Shown: piece by piece, positions 10,097 to 18,426 of the stretch
Numbering within the stretch: the first letter of the stretch is position 1
How the letters are laid out: the number at the start of each line of letters is the position of its first letter
NCBI RefSeq assembly: GCF_023156385.1
Contig: NZ_JAKZAK010000021.1
Span: forward strand, 44,436 to 108,435
DNA from: Marinobacter xestospongiae
GTDB lineage: Bacteria; Pseudomonadota; Gammaproteobacteria; Pseudomonadales; Oleiphilaceae
Direction: 5' to 3'
DNA: 64,000 nt
Translations under genes and position numbers: made by a program
The notes under the pieces: model-generated
What the model was told of the DNA's origin: nothing
Databases searched by the model: none
Seen by the model: the letters and a program-made list of their open reading frames with translations, nothing else

Positions 10097-10420
10097 TCAG
10101 GCTTTCTTTAGCGGCAGGACATCAGGCTTTACACGTTTCACATTTTTCGCTTCCTGCTCATAGGCACGATGGCGAACATCCCATAACTCAACGGAGTGCT
10201 GGATATTCAACCAGAACTCAGGTGTGTTCCCCAGCGCAGCTGCGAGTTTAATCGCCATGGGAGCGGTTAATGTCCCTTTGTCATGCGCAATCCGACTGAG
10301 TGTATTTCTGTGCACGCCCATTGCCCTGGCAAGTTCACTGATTTCTATGTTCATCGGCTCCAGAAACTCGGTTACCAGCATTTCGCCTACCGTCACTGGA
10401 CGACGTTTTGTATTCCTCAT
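10097..10420 (-). CDS. higA: HigA-type antitoxin, XRE/HTH family
   Basis: Antitoxin and likely autorepressor of a type II toxin-antitoxin pair. The 107-residue protein (from ATG 10420) carries the HigA helix-turn-helix pattern: VTVGEMLVTEFLEPMNI, then ISELARAMGVHRNTLSRI, then the family-typical LGNTPEFWLNIQ. An upstream ATG at 10426 is only two bases from the GGAGG ribosome site. The ATG at 10420 has proper spacing and is preferred. It lies 14 bp after the toxin stop in the toxin-first order typical of higBA. The C-terminal tail is lysine-rich. It sits in locally AT-rich DNA, suggesting acquisition. Confidence 0.92.
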   Translation of the reverse strand: MRNTKRRPVTVGEMLVTEFLEPMNIEISELARAMGVHRNTLSRIAHDKGTLTAPMAIKLAAALGNTPEFWLNIQHSVELWDVRHRAYEQEAKNVKRVKPDVLPLKKA

Positions 10421-10434
10421 TACCATAACCTCCT

Positions 10435-10728
10435 CTAGCCCTTGTAAACATGCGGGTCTAGATACGTATCCTGGGCGGTGCCATCTTCCCAGCGAAAAAT
10501 CAGGCGATACTGCTTGTTAACCCGGATCGAACACCAGCCAGAAAGGTTTCCCTGCAAATGTTCAAAACGGTTACCCGGTGGAATCCTCAAGTCTGACTCT
10601 TGCGTCGCGGCATCCAGAATCTGAACCTTTCTGAATAGTGCGCCTTCAATAGTGCTGGGTATCTTCTTGTGGCTTTGGTCTTCGTCGTAAAAAGCCTCCA
10701 GCCATGCATCCCTGAATTCAACCGCCAT
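10435..10728 (-). CDS. higB: HigB/RelE-type toxin
   Basis: A 97-residue RelE-superfamily toxin, expected to be a ribosome-dependent mRNA endonuclease. Family features are the FRDAWLEAFYDED start, FRKVQILDAATQESDLRIPPGNRFEHL, and the strand CSIRVNKQYRLIFRWEDG followed by AQDTYLDPHVYKG. It is the first gene of the pair with higA and is preceded by a clear promoter. It ends in TAG. Activity cannot be judged from sequence, but nothing looks truncated. Confidence 0.92.
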   Translation of the reverse strand: MAVEFRDAWLEAFYDEDQSHKKIPSTIEGALFRKVQILDAATQESDLRIPPGNRFEHLQGNLSGWCSIRVNKQYRLIFRWEDGTAQDTYLDPHVYKG

Positions 10729-10751
10729 AGTAGCCTGGTTACTTTCTGTCC

Positions 10752-10780
10752 ATTTTATGCACAGCGATGTTGTGCGTCAA
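10752..10780 (-). promoter_or_regulatory. higBA promoter with palindromic operator
   Basis: Read on the minus strand: -35 TTGACG (10775-10780), 17-base spacer, -10 TAAAAT (10752-10757), 24 bp before higB. The spacer contains an inverted repeat, GCACA and TGTGC (10759-10775), well placed for HigA autorepression. The operator role is inferred. Confidence 0.65.
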
Positions 10781-11007
10781 TGCTGTTTAAATGAGAACGA
10801 ATACGTTTAGAAAGCGATGTTACTATAGTCCGTGTTGGTAGAAGGAGCTATGAAACGGTTCCAATGCTCTGATTTTATGCAGGTTGAGGCATATACAAGG
10901 CTCCCACTTACCCCAGTTTGGAATTGGGTGAGCTGGAGCCGATTCTTAAAAATTGCCAACATAGACACATTTTTCGTGCTCCACAGGTGCTCTGAGAAAA
11001 TCTTAAT

Positions 11008-11036
11008 TTATTGTTTTTTAAATATATTAATACACT
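11008..11036 (+). promoter_or_regulatory. Possible promoter for the DUF2959 lipoprotein gene
   Basis: In an AT-rich stretch, TTATTG (11008-11013), 17 bases and TACACT (11031-11036) precede the lipoprotein start by about 70 bp. The rest of 10781-11104 holds no gene I can support. Confidence 0.35.
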
Positions 11037-11104
11037 ATGGTTCGGCAAGTAGTTGCCTGCAACCACAGGGCACGCCGACCCATTGCCAAGGAGAGTACGC
11101 ACAG

Positions 11105-11776
11105 ATGAACCCTAGCCGCGATGTTGCTAACAGCTTTTCCACAGGTTTACTCGGACTGGTGCTGCTGGTCCTGGTGTCCGGGTGCTCCAGCCTGTACTAC
11201 GACACCATGGAGAAATTCGGGATTGAGAAGCGGGAAATCCTGGTGGACCGGGTGGAGGAAGCGCGGGAAAGTCAGGATGAGGCCCGCACCACCTTCCGTT
11301 CCTCGCTGGCGCGGTTCCAGCACGTGGTGGAGACCCCGGACACCGACCTCAAGGCCCGGTACGAGGAGCTGCGGGATGCCTTCGAGGACAGCCAGAGCGT
11401 GGCGGAAGATGTCCGCGCCCGCATCGACTCGGTGGAGGACGTGTCTGAAGCCCTGTTTGAGGAGTGGCAGGAGGAACTGGGTCGTTACCAGAACGCCAAC
11501 CTGCGGCGGGCCAGCGAGCAGCAGCTGCGGGACACCCGCCGCCAGTACGCCACGCTGATCCGCCGCATGCACCAGGCTGAGGCACGGATGGCGCCGGTAC
11601 TGGAGGCGTTTGAGGACCAGGTGCTGTTTCTCAAGCACAACCTCAACGCCCAGGCCATCGGCGCGCTGGAGAACGAACTGGGGCGCATCCGCGCCGATGT
11701 CGATCAGTTGATCCGCGACATGGAACAGGCCATGGCCGAATCCGACGACTTCGTCCGCAGCCTGCGCCAGCCCTGA
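11105..11776 (+). CDS. DUF2959 family lipoprotein
   Basis: A 223-residue envelope protein. It has a lipoprotein signal peptide with lipobox LVSGC (Cys27), then SSLYYDTMEKFGIEKREIL, a hallmark of the DUF2959 family. The rest is charged, heptad-like and largely helical, with probable coiled coils (for example EARESQDEARTTF and RRQYATLIRRMHQAE). The molecular function is unknown; the architecture suggests a periplasmic coiled-coil protein anchored in a membrane. The ATG at 11105 with AAGGAGA upstream is preferred over an in-frame ATG at 10832. It converges on ectD, with a single base between the two stop codons. Confidence 0.85.
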   Translation: MNPSRDVANSFSTGLLGLVLLVLVSGCSSLYYDTMEKFGIEKREILVDRVEEARESQDEARTTFRSSLARFQHVVETPDTDLKARYEELRDAFEDSQSVAEDVRARIDSVEDVSEALFEEWQEELGRYQNANLRRASEQQLRDTRRQYATLIRRMHQAEARMAPVLEAFEDQVLFLKHNLNAQAIGALENELGRIRADVDQLIRDMEQAMAESDDFVRSLRQP

Positions 11777-11777
11777 A

Positions 11778-12713
11778 TTAGCCCACCTGACGTGAGGGCG
11801 AGTGAGGCCGGGCGGTAATCCCATGGGGCTGGTCGCGATTGCCGAGGAAACCGGGGCGCGGCCGGTTGCCGCAGAAGGGCTGGACCAGCTGGTTGTGGAT
11901 ACTGTTATACACGAAGAACAGGTTGCTCCGGGGCCAGGGTGACATGTTGGCGTTGGAGCCGTGGAGGGTGTTGCACTCGAATACGATCAGCGACCCGGCC
12001 CGGCCGGTTGGCGCCTGAATGCCGTGGTGATCGATCAGCCGGTCCAGTTCGGCGTCGGCGGGTACGCCGATCTTCTGCTGCTTCAGGGATGATCGGTAGT
12101 TGTCCTCCGGGGTGCGGCCGACACAGGGAACAAAGGTTCGGTGCGAGCCCGGCACCAGCATCAGTGGCCCATTGAACGGGGTGTTGTCGGTGAGGGCGAT
12201 GGAGAAACTCACCGCCCGCATCCGTGGCATCCCGTCCTCGGCGTGCCAGGTCTCAAAATCCGAATGCCAGTCGAACCCCCGACCGTGGAACCCCGGCTTG
12301 TAATTGATGCGCGACTGGTGGATGTAGACGTCACTGCCCAGCAGCTGATGCACCATGTCCAGCAGCCGTGGGTCGCGGGTCAGGCGGTCAAAGCGTTCGG
12401 ACATTTCGTGAATGCCGAAAATGGAGCGGATTTCCTGCTTGCCGGGCTCGGTGATCGTGCCCTCCGCCTGAAGCACGCTGTCATCCTGCTCATAGCCCTG
12501 CAGATCGGCACGAAACCGGCGCACTGTGTCGTCATCGAGAAAGTCGTTGAACACCAGAAAGCCGTCGCGCTGGTAGCGGGCCAGCTCGGTGTCACTCAGT
12601 GGACCGTTCGCCCGCTCGGCGCAATCGCTGTGGATAACCGGGTCCCGGCGTTCGAAACTGGCGTGGGGACGCTCAAGGCGGGTGGGGTAAAAGTCGTCAG
12701 ATCGAATGTCCAT
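11778..12713 (-). CDS. ectD: Ectoine hydroxylase EctD
   Basis: Fe(II)/2-oxoglutarate-dependent dioxygenase that converts the compatible solute ectoine to 5-hydroxyectoine in the cytoplasm. The 311-residue protein has the EctD signature from FDWHSDFETWHAEDGMP to MRAVSFSIALTDN, with iron ligands His and Asp in HSD, and the distal ligand His in NTLHGSNANMSPW. It also has LMLVPGSHRTF. AGGAGG lies eight bases before the ATG. ectABC are not nearby, so ectoine synthesis or uptake must be encoded elsewhere. An exact DnaA box lies inside the gene (12629-12637). It points to life at high or changing salinity. Confidence 0.94.
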   Translation of the reverse strand: MDIRSDDFYPTRLERPHASFERRDPVIHSDCAERANGPLSDTELARYQRDGFLVFNDFLDDDTVRRFRADLQGYEQDDSVLQAEGTITEPGKQEIRSIFGIHEMSERFDRLTRDPRLLDMVHQLLGSDVYIHQSRINYKPGFHGRGFDWHSDFETWHAEDGMPRMRAVSFSIALTDNTPFNGPLMLVPGSHRTFVPCVGRTPEDNYRSSLKQQKIGVPADAELDRLIDHHGIQAPTGRAGSLIVFECNTLHGSNANMSPWPRSNLFFVYNSIHNQLVQPFCGNRPRPGFLGNRDQPHGITARPHSPSRQVG

Positions 12714-12975
12714 TATCGAACCTCCTGCTTTTGGTCACCGCGTTGGCGGATGGTTGATTGACTCCTGTGTGATTGGTCGCCAGATGTGTGGGGGCGGTGC
12801 TGAAAAATTCAACACCTGCAATTACCTATGGCGCAAAAGGGGGCATTCGGTGGCGGATTACAAATTGATACAGTGAAGTGCGAAACCTTTTCATCGGACT
12901 CAAGTACACTCCGACACCCTGATCGATTTTCGACCAGTCAGACCGGCTGACACGTCTTTCACCATGGAGGTACCA

Positions 12976-13716
12976 ATGCGACTGATTGCTGCTCTGCTGC
13001 TGGCCCTGCCAGCGTTCCTGATGTCCTCAACCGGACATGCCAGTGACCGGCTCTATCTCTACACCGAAAACTTTCCCCCCTACAACATGAGTGCCACTGG
13101 CCGAGCTTACGAGCACAACGGCAGCGGCGTGGACGGCCTGTGCACGGAAATCGTCAAGGCAATGCTCGCCGAAACCCAGCTGGATTACGTGATCAAGCTG
13201 CGGAACTGGGATTACGGCTACAGCCGGGCGATGGAGAAGCCGAACCACGGTATTTTCTGCACCCACTACACCGAGGAACGGGCACCGCTGTTCAAATGGG
13301 TGGGGCCGCTGGCGACCAACCAGCGCACGCTGTTTGCCGCCTCCGGCAGTGATATCCGGGTTAACCGCCTGTCTGACGCCCGTGGCCTGACCATCGGTGG
13401 CTATCGCAATGACGTCATGGCGCAGTACCTCAAGGACCAGGGGCTGTCCGTGTCGGAACTGGACAGCGATGATCTGAACCCGAAGCGGCTGGAACTGGGC
13501 CAGATCGATCTGTGGATTGCTGACCGTCTGGCCGGCCCCTACATCGCCTCCCAGCAGAACGTTGAGGGCCTGAAGCCGGTGTACGCCTTCGAGGAAGGGG
13601 AGATTTTCCTGGCCCTGAATCCCCAGACACCGGACGCCGTGGTACAGACGCTGGAAGCGGCGCTGGAGCGTATTCGCCAGTCCGGCATTTACCAAGCGAT
13701 TCAGGACAAGTACTGA
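12976..13716 (+). CDS. Periplasmic solute-binding protein, SBP_bac_3 family (copy 1)
   Basis: A 246-residue protein with a cleavable signal peptide (likely after SSTGHA, residue 22) and an extracellular solute-binding family 3 fold: LYLYTENFPPYNMSATGRA at the ligand entrance, GLCTEIVKAML, and GQIDLWIADRLAG. The family binds amino acids or similar small ligands for ABC import or signalling, but no permease or ATPase is adjacent. The ATG at 12976 has GGAGG five bases upstream. The next gene is a clear paralogue (I estimate around 60% identity), pointing to tandem duplication. The ligand is unknown. Confidence 0.85.
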   Translation: MRLIAALLLALPAFLMSSTGHASDRLYLYTENFPPYNMSATGRAYEHNGSGVDGLCTEIVKAMLAETQLDYVIKLRNWDYGYSRAMEKPNHGIFCTHYTEERAPLFKWVGPLATNQRTLFAASGSDIRVNRLSDARGLTIGGYRNDVMAQYLKDQGLSVSELDSDDLNPKRLELGQIDLWIADRLAGPYIASQQNVEGLKPVYAFEEGEIFLALNPQTPDAVVQTLEAALERIRQSGIYQAIQDKY

Positions 13717-13901
13717 GCAGCCGGCAGCGACGATCCTTAATACTTAAATGATTCGTAATTGCAATTGTTACAAAAAGACACGGCTAGAATGACGGCCTAA
13801 TCCGACAACGTAGCTACAGTGTACGTGTCCCGGCTCGTGATGGGGAAAGCCCCGGAAGCAGTACGAGCGGTTAGATCCCGATCATTGTTGAGGAATCGTC
13901 G

Positions 13902-14648
13902 ATGCGTCTGCTCGCAGTACCGATGCTGCTGGCCATGCTGATGGGCACCGGGGTGCCCGCCATGGCCAGTGAAAAGCTCTATTTCTATACCGAGAATTAC
14001 CCGCCCTACAACATGAGCGCCACCGGGCGCGCTTTCGAACACAGTGCCGATCAGATTGACGGTCTGTGTACCGATCTGGTGGAGGCCATCATGGCCAACA
14101 CCAGCCTGGACTTTGTGATCAAGCTGAGGAACTGGGATTACGGTTATCAGCGGGCCCTGAACAAACCCAACCATGGGGTGTTCTGCACCGCCTACAACGA
14201 CGAGCGGGCAGGGCAGTTCAAGTGGGTGGGGCCATTGACCACCGTTGCCTGGACGGTCTTCGGCAAGGCCGGCACCGACATTACCCTCAGCAGCCTGGAT
14301 GACGCCAAGGGTTACAGTTTCGGTGGCTACCGCAACGACATCATGACCGATTTCCTCAAGGAGCGGGGATTCAAGATGTCCGAGCTGGACAGCAACGACC
14401 TCAACCCGCGGCGACTGGCCCTGGGGCAGATCGACCTGTGGCTGGTGGATCGTCTGACCGGCTACTATCTGGCCTCCCAGCAGGACGTCGAAGACATTGA
14501 AGAGCTGTACTCGTTCAACGAGACCGAGCTCTACCTGGCACTGAATCCGGACACCCCGGATGAAGTGGTACAGACCCTGGAGATGGCCCTGGAGCAGGTG
14601 CACCAGTCCGGCATGTTCTCCGCCATCAGCGACCGCTACGGCCTATAG
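13902..14648 (+). CDS. Periplasmic solute-binding protein, SBP_bac_3 family (copy 2)
   Basis: A 248-residue paralogue of the preceding gene, with signal peptide MRLLAVPMLLAMLMGTGVPAMA, then LYFYTENYPPYNMSATGRA, the shared VIKLRNWDYGY, FKWVGPL, GGYRND and SELDSNDLNPRRLALGQIDL. The ligand-pocket surroundings differ in places (for example TTVAWTVFGKAG against TNQRTLFAASG), so specificity may have diverged. The 185-bp gap before it is AT-rich and could hold its own promoter, but I see no clean -35/-10 pair. No transport genes are adjacent. It converges on the acyl-CoA dehydrogenase gene. Confidence 0.85.
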   Translation: MRLLAVPMLLAMLMGTGVPAMASEKLYFYTENYPPYNMSATGRAFEHSADQIDGLCTDLVEAIMANTSLDFVIKLRNWDYGYQRALNKPNHGVFCTAYNDERAGQFKWVGPLTTVAWTVFGKAGTDITLSSLDDAKGYSFGGYRNDIMTDFLKERGFKMSELDSNDLNPRRLALGQIDLWLVDRLTGYYLASQQDVEDIEELYSFNETELYLALNPDTPDEVVQTLEMALEQVHQSGMFSAISDRYGL

Positions 14649-14697
14649 TAACCCCCTGTCGGGATACCAGCCGCAGCGGCACTGATAGACCGGGTTC

Positions 14698-16518
14698 CTA
14701 GCCCAGAAACGCCATATGCTCGGCGTCCAGCTGCATCAGGTTTTTGGTGGGGCTGAGCATGCTGGTGGCGTGGCTCTGGGCCCGTGGCAGCAGTCGCTCG
14801 TAATAGAATTCGGCGGTGGCCAGCTTGGCGCGGTAGAACTCCGCCGCGTCGGCGCCGCCGTGCTCCAGTTTGTCTGCCGCTACCGCCGCCTGACGGGCCC
14901 ACAGGTAGGCCATGGTGACGTAGCCGCTGTACATCAGGAAGTCGTGGGCCGCAGCGCTGACTACGTCGCGGTCCTTACGGGCCGCCAGCATCAGCCGCAC
15001 AGTCAGCACGTTCCACTGCGCCGTCAGTTTCAGCAGTTCCACTGCGAACGGCCGTAACCGCTTGTCGGTCAACTGCTTGCGGGCGAAGTTGGCGATCTTC
15101 AGGGTGAATTCCCGCACCGCACCGCCCTGGGTCATCATCAGTACCTTGCGGCCCAGCAGGTCGAGGGCCTGGATGCCGGTGGTGCCTTCGTACAGGGTGG
15201 CGATCTTGGTGTCACGGATGATCTGCTCCATGCCATGCTCGCGGATGTAGCCGTGGCCACCGAAGACCTGCACGCCCTGGTTGGCGGCCTCGTAGCCGAG
15301 CTCGGTGAGGAAGCCCTTGAGGATCGGCGTCAGGAAGCCGAGTTTGTCGTCGTAGGCCTCGGCCTTCTTGCTGTCGCCCTGTTCATGGCCTTCCACCATG
15401 TGGTCGGCAAGCCGCGCGGCGTAATACAGCATGGCGCGACCGCCTTCGGCGATGGCCTTCTGGGTCAGCAGCATACGCCGTACGTCGGCGTGATGGATCA
15501 GGCTGTCGGCGACCTGATCCGGCTCCTTCTTGCCGGACAGCGCCCGCATGGAGCGGCGATCCCTGGCGTAGTCCAGCGCCCATTGGTAGGACAGTTCCGC
15601 CGGCCCCACGCCCTGGATGGCAGTGCCGATGCGGGCGGTGTTCATAAACGTGAACATGCATTCCAGGCCCTGGTTCTCCGGGCCGATCAGGTAGCCGGTG
15701 GCGTCGTCGAAGTTCATCACGCAGGTGGCTGAGGCCTTGATGCCCATTTTCTTTTCCAGACTGCCACAGGTGACGCCGTTGCGCTGGCCGACATCGCCGT
15801 TATCATCCGGCAGGAACTTGGGCACGATGAACAGGGAAATGCCGCGGGTGCCCTTGGGCGCGTCCGGCAGACGGGCCAGCACCACATGGACGATGTTGTC
15901 GGTGAGGTCGTGCTCGCCGGAGGAAATGAAGATCTTGGTGCCGGTGACCCGGTAGCTGCCATCGGCCTGGGGCTCGGCCTTGGTCTTGACCTGGCCCAGG
16001 TCGGTGCCACATTGGGGTTCGGTCAGGCACATGGTGCCGCCCCAGCGGCCCTCGGTCAGTGGCGGCAGATAGGTCTGTTTCTGTTCGTCACTGCCGTGGA
16101 GGAAGATGGTGTTCATGGCGCCAATGGACAGGCCCGGGTACATCGAGAAGGACCAGTTGGCGGTGCCCATCATTTCCTGCTTGAACAGCCCCAGCGAGGC
16201 CGGCAGGCCCTGGCCACCGAACTCCTCGGGCGCCGACAGGCCCTGCCAGCCACCAGCGACGTACTGGGCGTAGGCCTCCTTGAAGCCTTTGGGGGTGGTG
16301 ACCTCGCCGTTTTCCAGTTTGCAGCCTTCCTCGTCGCCGCTCTGGTACAGCGGGCTCAGCACGTCCTCACAGAAACGGCCGCACTCGCTGAGAATGGCGT
16401 CAACAATGTCCGGCGTGGCGTTCTCGCCGCTGGCCAGGGAGGCGTAGTGGCGGGGGTAGTCAAAGACCTCGTTGAGCAGGAATTTCATGTCCCGCAGGGG
16501 AGCCTTGTAGGTCGGCAT
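14698..16518 (-). CDS. Acyl-CoA dehydrogenase (long, DmdC/PA0506-like type)
   Basis: A flavoprotein of 606 residues, expected to oxidise acyl-CoA thioesters to enoyl-CoA. Motifs include MCLTEPQCGTDLGQVKTKA, GTKIFISSGEHDLTDNIVHVVLAR, the helical DYARDRRSMRALSGKK, GVQVFGGHGYIREHGMEQ and LYEGTTGIQALDLLGRK. The roughly 600-residue length, with an extra C-terminal domain, places it with the group that includes 3-methylmercaptopropionyl-CoA dehydrogenases (DmdC). Substrate cannot be assigned; a DMSP role would fit a marine species but is unproven. It stands alone with no beta-oxidation neighbours and is divergent from the next gene. Confidence 0.88.
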   Translation of the reverse strand: MPTYKAPLRDMKFLLNEVFDYPRHYASLASGENATPDIVDAILSECGRFCEDVLSPLYQSGDEEGCKLENGEVTTPKGFKEAYAQYVAGGWQGLSAPEEFGGQGLPASLGLFKQEMMGTANWSFSMYPGLSIGAMNTIFLHGSDEQKQTYLPPLTEGRWGGTMCLTEPQCGTDLGQVKTKAEPQADGSYRVTGTKIFISSGEHDLTDNIVHVVLARLPDAPKGTRGISLFIVPKFLPDDNGDVGQRNGVTCGSLEKKMGIKASATCVMNFDDATGYLIGPENQGLECMFTFMNTARIGTAIQGVGPAELSYQWALDYARDRRSMRALSGKKEPDQVADSLIHHADVRRMLLTQKAIAEGGRAMLYYAARLADHMVEGHEQGDSKKAEAYDDKLGFLTPILKGFLTELGYEAANQGVQVFGGHGYIREHGMEQIIRDTKIATLYEGTTGIQALDLLGRKVLMMTQGGAVREFTLKIANFARKQLTDKRLRPFAVELLKLTAQWNVLTVRLMLAARKDRDVVSAAAHDFLMYSGYVTMAYLWARQAAVAADKLEHGGADAAEFYRAKLATAEFYYERLLPRAQSHATSMLSPTKNLMQLDAEHMAFLG

Positions 16519-16751
16519 ACCGGTACCTCTGTGATGCGATTGTCAGGGGAAAGGCCCAGGCCGGGCCGTGTCTGTTTTTTGTTGTACGGCATTCAAACGG
16601 GCGTTCCATTGACGAAAACCGCCTGCCCCCCTGTCAGCAAGGACAATTGGCCGAAATGACGAAAGCCCGCTCCTGACGACCCGTGCCGGTCGGTCCAATC
16701 CGCCCCGGGAGCCGTAAAGCCCTGTGGATAACTCAAGCGGAGGTAAATAAC

Positions 16752-17303
16752 ATGCAAAAATGGTCCCGGAAGTATGGCGCCGGCGCCCGGCTGTGGGTAT
16801 GTTGGCTGGCAGTCGCACTGGCCGGCTGTGCCGGACCGTCGCTGGACGACTACCAGGGGCGGACGCCGGTGCTGGAGCCGACCCGCTTCTTCGAGGGTGA
16901 ACTTTCCGCGCGCGGGGTGGTCAAGGACTTCTCCGGCGAAGTGATCCGCACCTTTGATGCCGACATCGTTGCCCACTGGGACGACCGCGGGGTGGGGACC
17001 CTGGATGAGGTGTTCCGCTTTGACGACGGCGAACGCCAGACCCGCATCTGGACCCTGACACCCAACGCCGACGGCTACCTGGCCGAGGCCGGTGATGTGG
17101 TGTCCCCAGGCCAGATGCGCTGGGCAGGCAACAGCCTGCATATGAATTACGTGCTTCGGGTGGCCACCGATGATGGCGCCATCGACGTGCACATGGACGA
17201 CTGGATGCACCTGGTGACCCCCGATACGTTGATCAACCAGACCACCATGACCAAGTGGGGCGTGGAGGTTGGCGAGGTGGTGCTGGTGATCCAGAAACGA
17301 TGA
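16752..17303 (+). CDS. DUF3833 family lipoprotein
   Basis: A 183-residue protein with a lipoprotein signal (lipobox ALAGC, Cys26) followed by a beta-rich domain typical of DUF3833: PTRFFEGELSARGVVKDFSG, FDADIVAHWDDRGVGTLDE, and MDDWMHLVTPDTLINQTTMTKWGVEVGEV. Function is unknown. The start has GGAGG upstream. An exact DnaA box (TGTGGATAA, 16723-16731) lies 20 bp before the start, overlapping the region where transcription or ribosome loading would occur, so DnaA could influence this gene (inference). The RND efflux pair follows 22 bp later and may be cotranscribed. Confidence 0.85.
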   Translation: MQKWSRKYGAGARLWVCWLAVALAGCAGPSLDDYQGRTPVLEPTRFFEGELSARGVVKDFSGEVIRTFDADIVAHWDDRGVGTLDEVFRFDDGERQTRIWTLTPNADGYLAEAGDVVSPGQMRWAGNSLHMNYVLRVATDDGAIDVHMDDWMHLVTPDTLINQTTMTKWGVEVGEVVLVIQKR

Positions 17304-17325
17304 TCACGAAAGGTGAGACGGGAGT

Positions 17326-18426
17326 ATGCTGAAACAAGGGATGATCGCCCTGGCCATCCTGCTGGTGGCGGTGGTGGCGGGGGCTGGCTACCAGATGCTG
17401 GCGGAACAACAGACCGCCGGCGAACAGGAGCAACGGCCGCCCCGCATCGTCAACACCGCCCAGCCCAGGCTGCAGCAGGTTCAGGACGCGCTGTCGGCGG
17501 TGGGCACCCTGAAGTCCCGGGAAGCGGTGTCGCTGACGGCCGAAGTCAGCGGCCGGGTGGTGGCGATGGAGTTCGAGTCCGGTGGTCGGGTACGGCAGGG
17601 CCAGCGTCTGGTGCAGCTGGACGATCGCCAGGCCCGCGCCGATCTGGAGGTGGCGGAGGCCCAGCTGGCTGAGGCCCAGCGCCAGTTTGACCGCGCCCGC
17701 CGGCTGGTCACCAACAACAGCATTTCCCAGTCCCGTCTCGACGAGCTGCGCACCGCTCTGGATGTGGCCAGAGCCCAGCGTGTGGCGGCCCAGACCCGCC
17801 TTGACAACCATCGCATCGAAGCGCCGTTCAGCGGCGTGGTCGGGCTCACTGACCTCAGCCTGGGCAGCTACCTCAGCGTGGGCGATGTCATCGCCACCCT
17901 GGACGACACCAGCCGGATGGAGCTCGGCTTCTCGGTTCCCGAGCGCTTCCTGGGCCAGCTCCATCGTGGCCAGCGGGTGGAAGGCACCACCCCGGCCTAC
18001 AGTGACGAGCGTTTTGCCGGCACCCTGATCGAGCTGGGCTCGCGGGTCATCGAACTGAGCCGGACCCTGCCGGTGCGGGCGCAGGTGCACAATCCGGACG
18101 GTCGCCTGCGGCCGGGCCAGTTCATGTCGGTGCGGTTGACCCTGGCGGAGCGCGAGGCGCTGGTGATTCCCGAGCAGGCGATGCTGATTCGTGGTGGCGC
18201 CAGCTACGTGTTCACCGTGGTGGACGGACAGGCCCGGCGCACCACGGTGTCCGTGGGTCAGCGCCAGCCCGGCTGGGTAGAGATCCTCGAAGGTCTGGCA
18301 CTGGATGACCAGGTGGTGATCACCGGCCAGGACCGCCTCAGCAGCGGAGACCCGGTCAAGGTGGTGGACGACGCCAGTGCCATTCCTCCCAGCCACCTGG
18401 CCAGGGCGCCGGGAGCGGCATCGTGA
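17326..18426 (+). CDS. RND efflux periplasmic adaptor (membrane fusion protein)
   Basis: A 366-residue HlyD/AcrA-type adaptor that bridges an inner-membrane RND pump to an outer-membrane channel. It has an N-terminal membrane segment (IALAILLVAVVAGAGYQML). A biotinyl-lipoyl-like domain follows (SGRVVAMEFESGGRVRQGQRLVQLDD), then an alpha-hairpin rich in Ala/Gln/Arg (about 105-160), IEAPFSGVVGLTDLSLG and a beta-barrel domain (GQFMSVRLTL). Its stop overlaps the start of the pump gene by four bases (GTGA), so translation is coupled. No TolC-like gene is present in the window. Confidence 0.94.
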   Translation: MLKQGMIALAILLVAVVAGAGYQMLAEQQTAGEQEQRPPRIVNTAQPRLQQVQDALSAVGTLKSREAVSLTAEVSGRVVAMEFESGGRVRQGQRLVQLDDRQARADLEVAEAQLAEAQRQFDRARRLVTNNSISQSRLDELRTALDVARAQRVAAQTRLDNHRIEAPFSGVVGLTDLSLGSYLSVGDVIATLDDTSRMELGFSVPERFLGQLHRGQRVEGTTPAYSDERFAGTLIELGSRVIELSRTLPVRAQVHNPDGRLRPGQFMSVRLTLAEREALVIPEQAMLIRGGASYVFTVVDGQARRTTVSVGQRQPGWVEILEGLALDDQVVITGQDRLSSGDPVKVVDDASAIPPSHLARAPGAAS

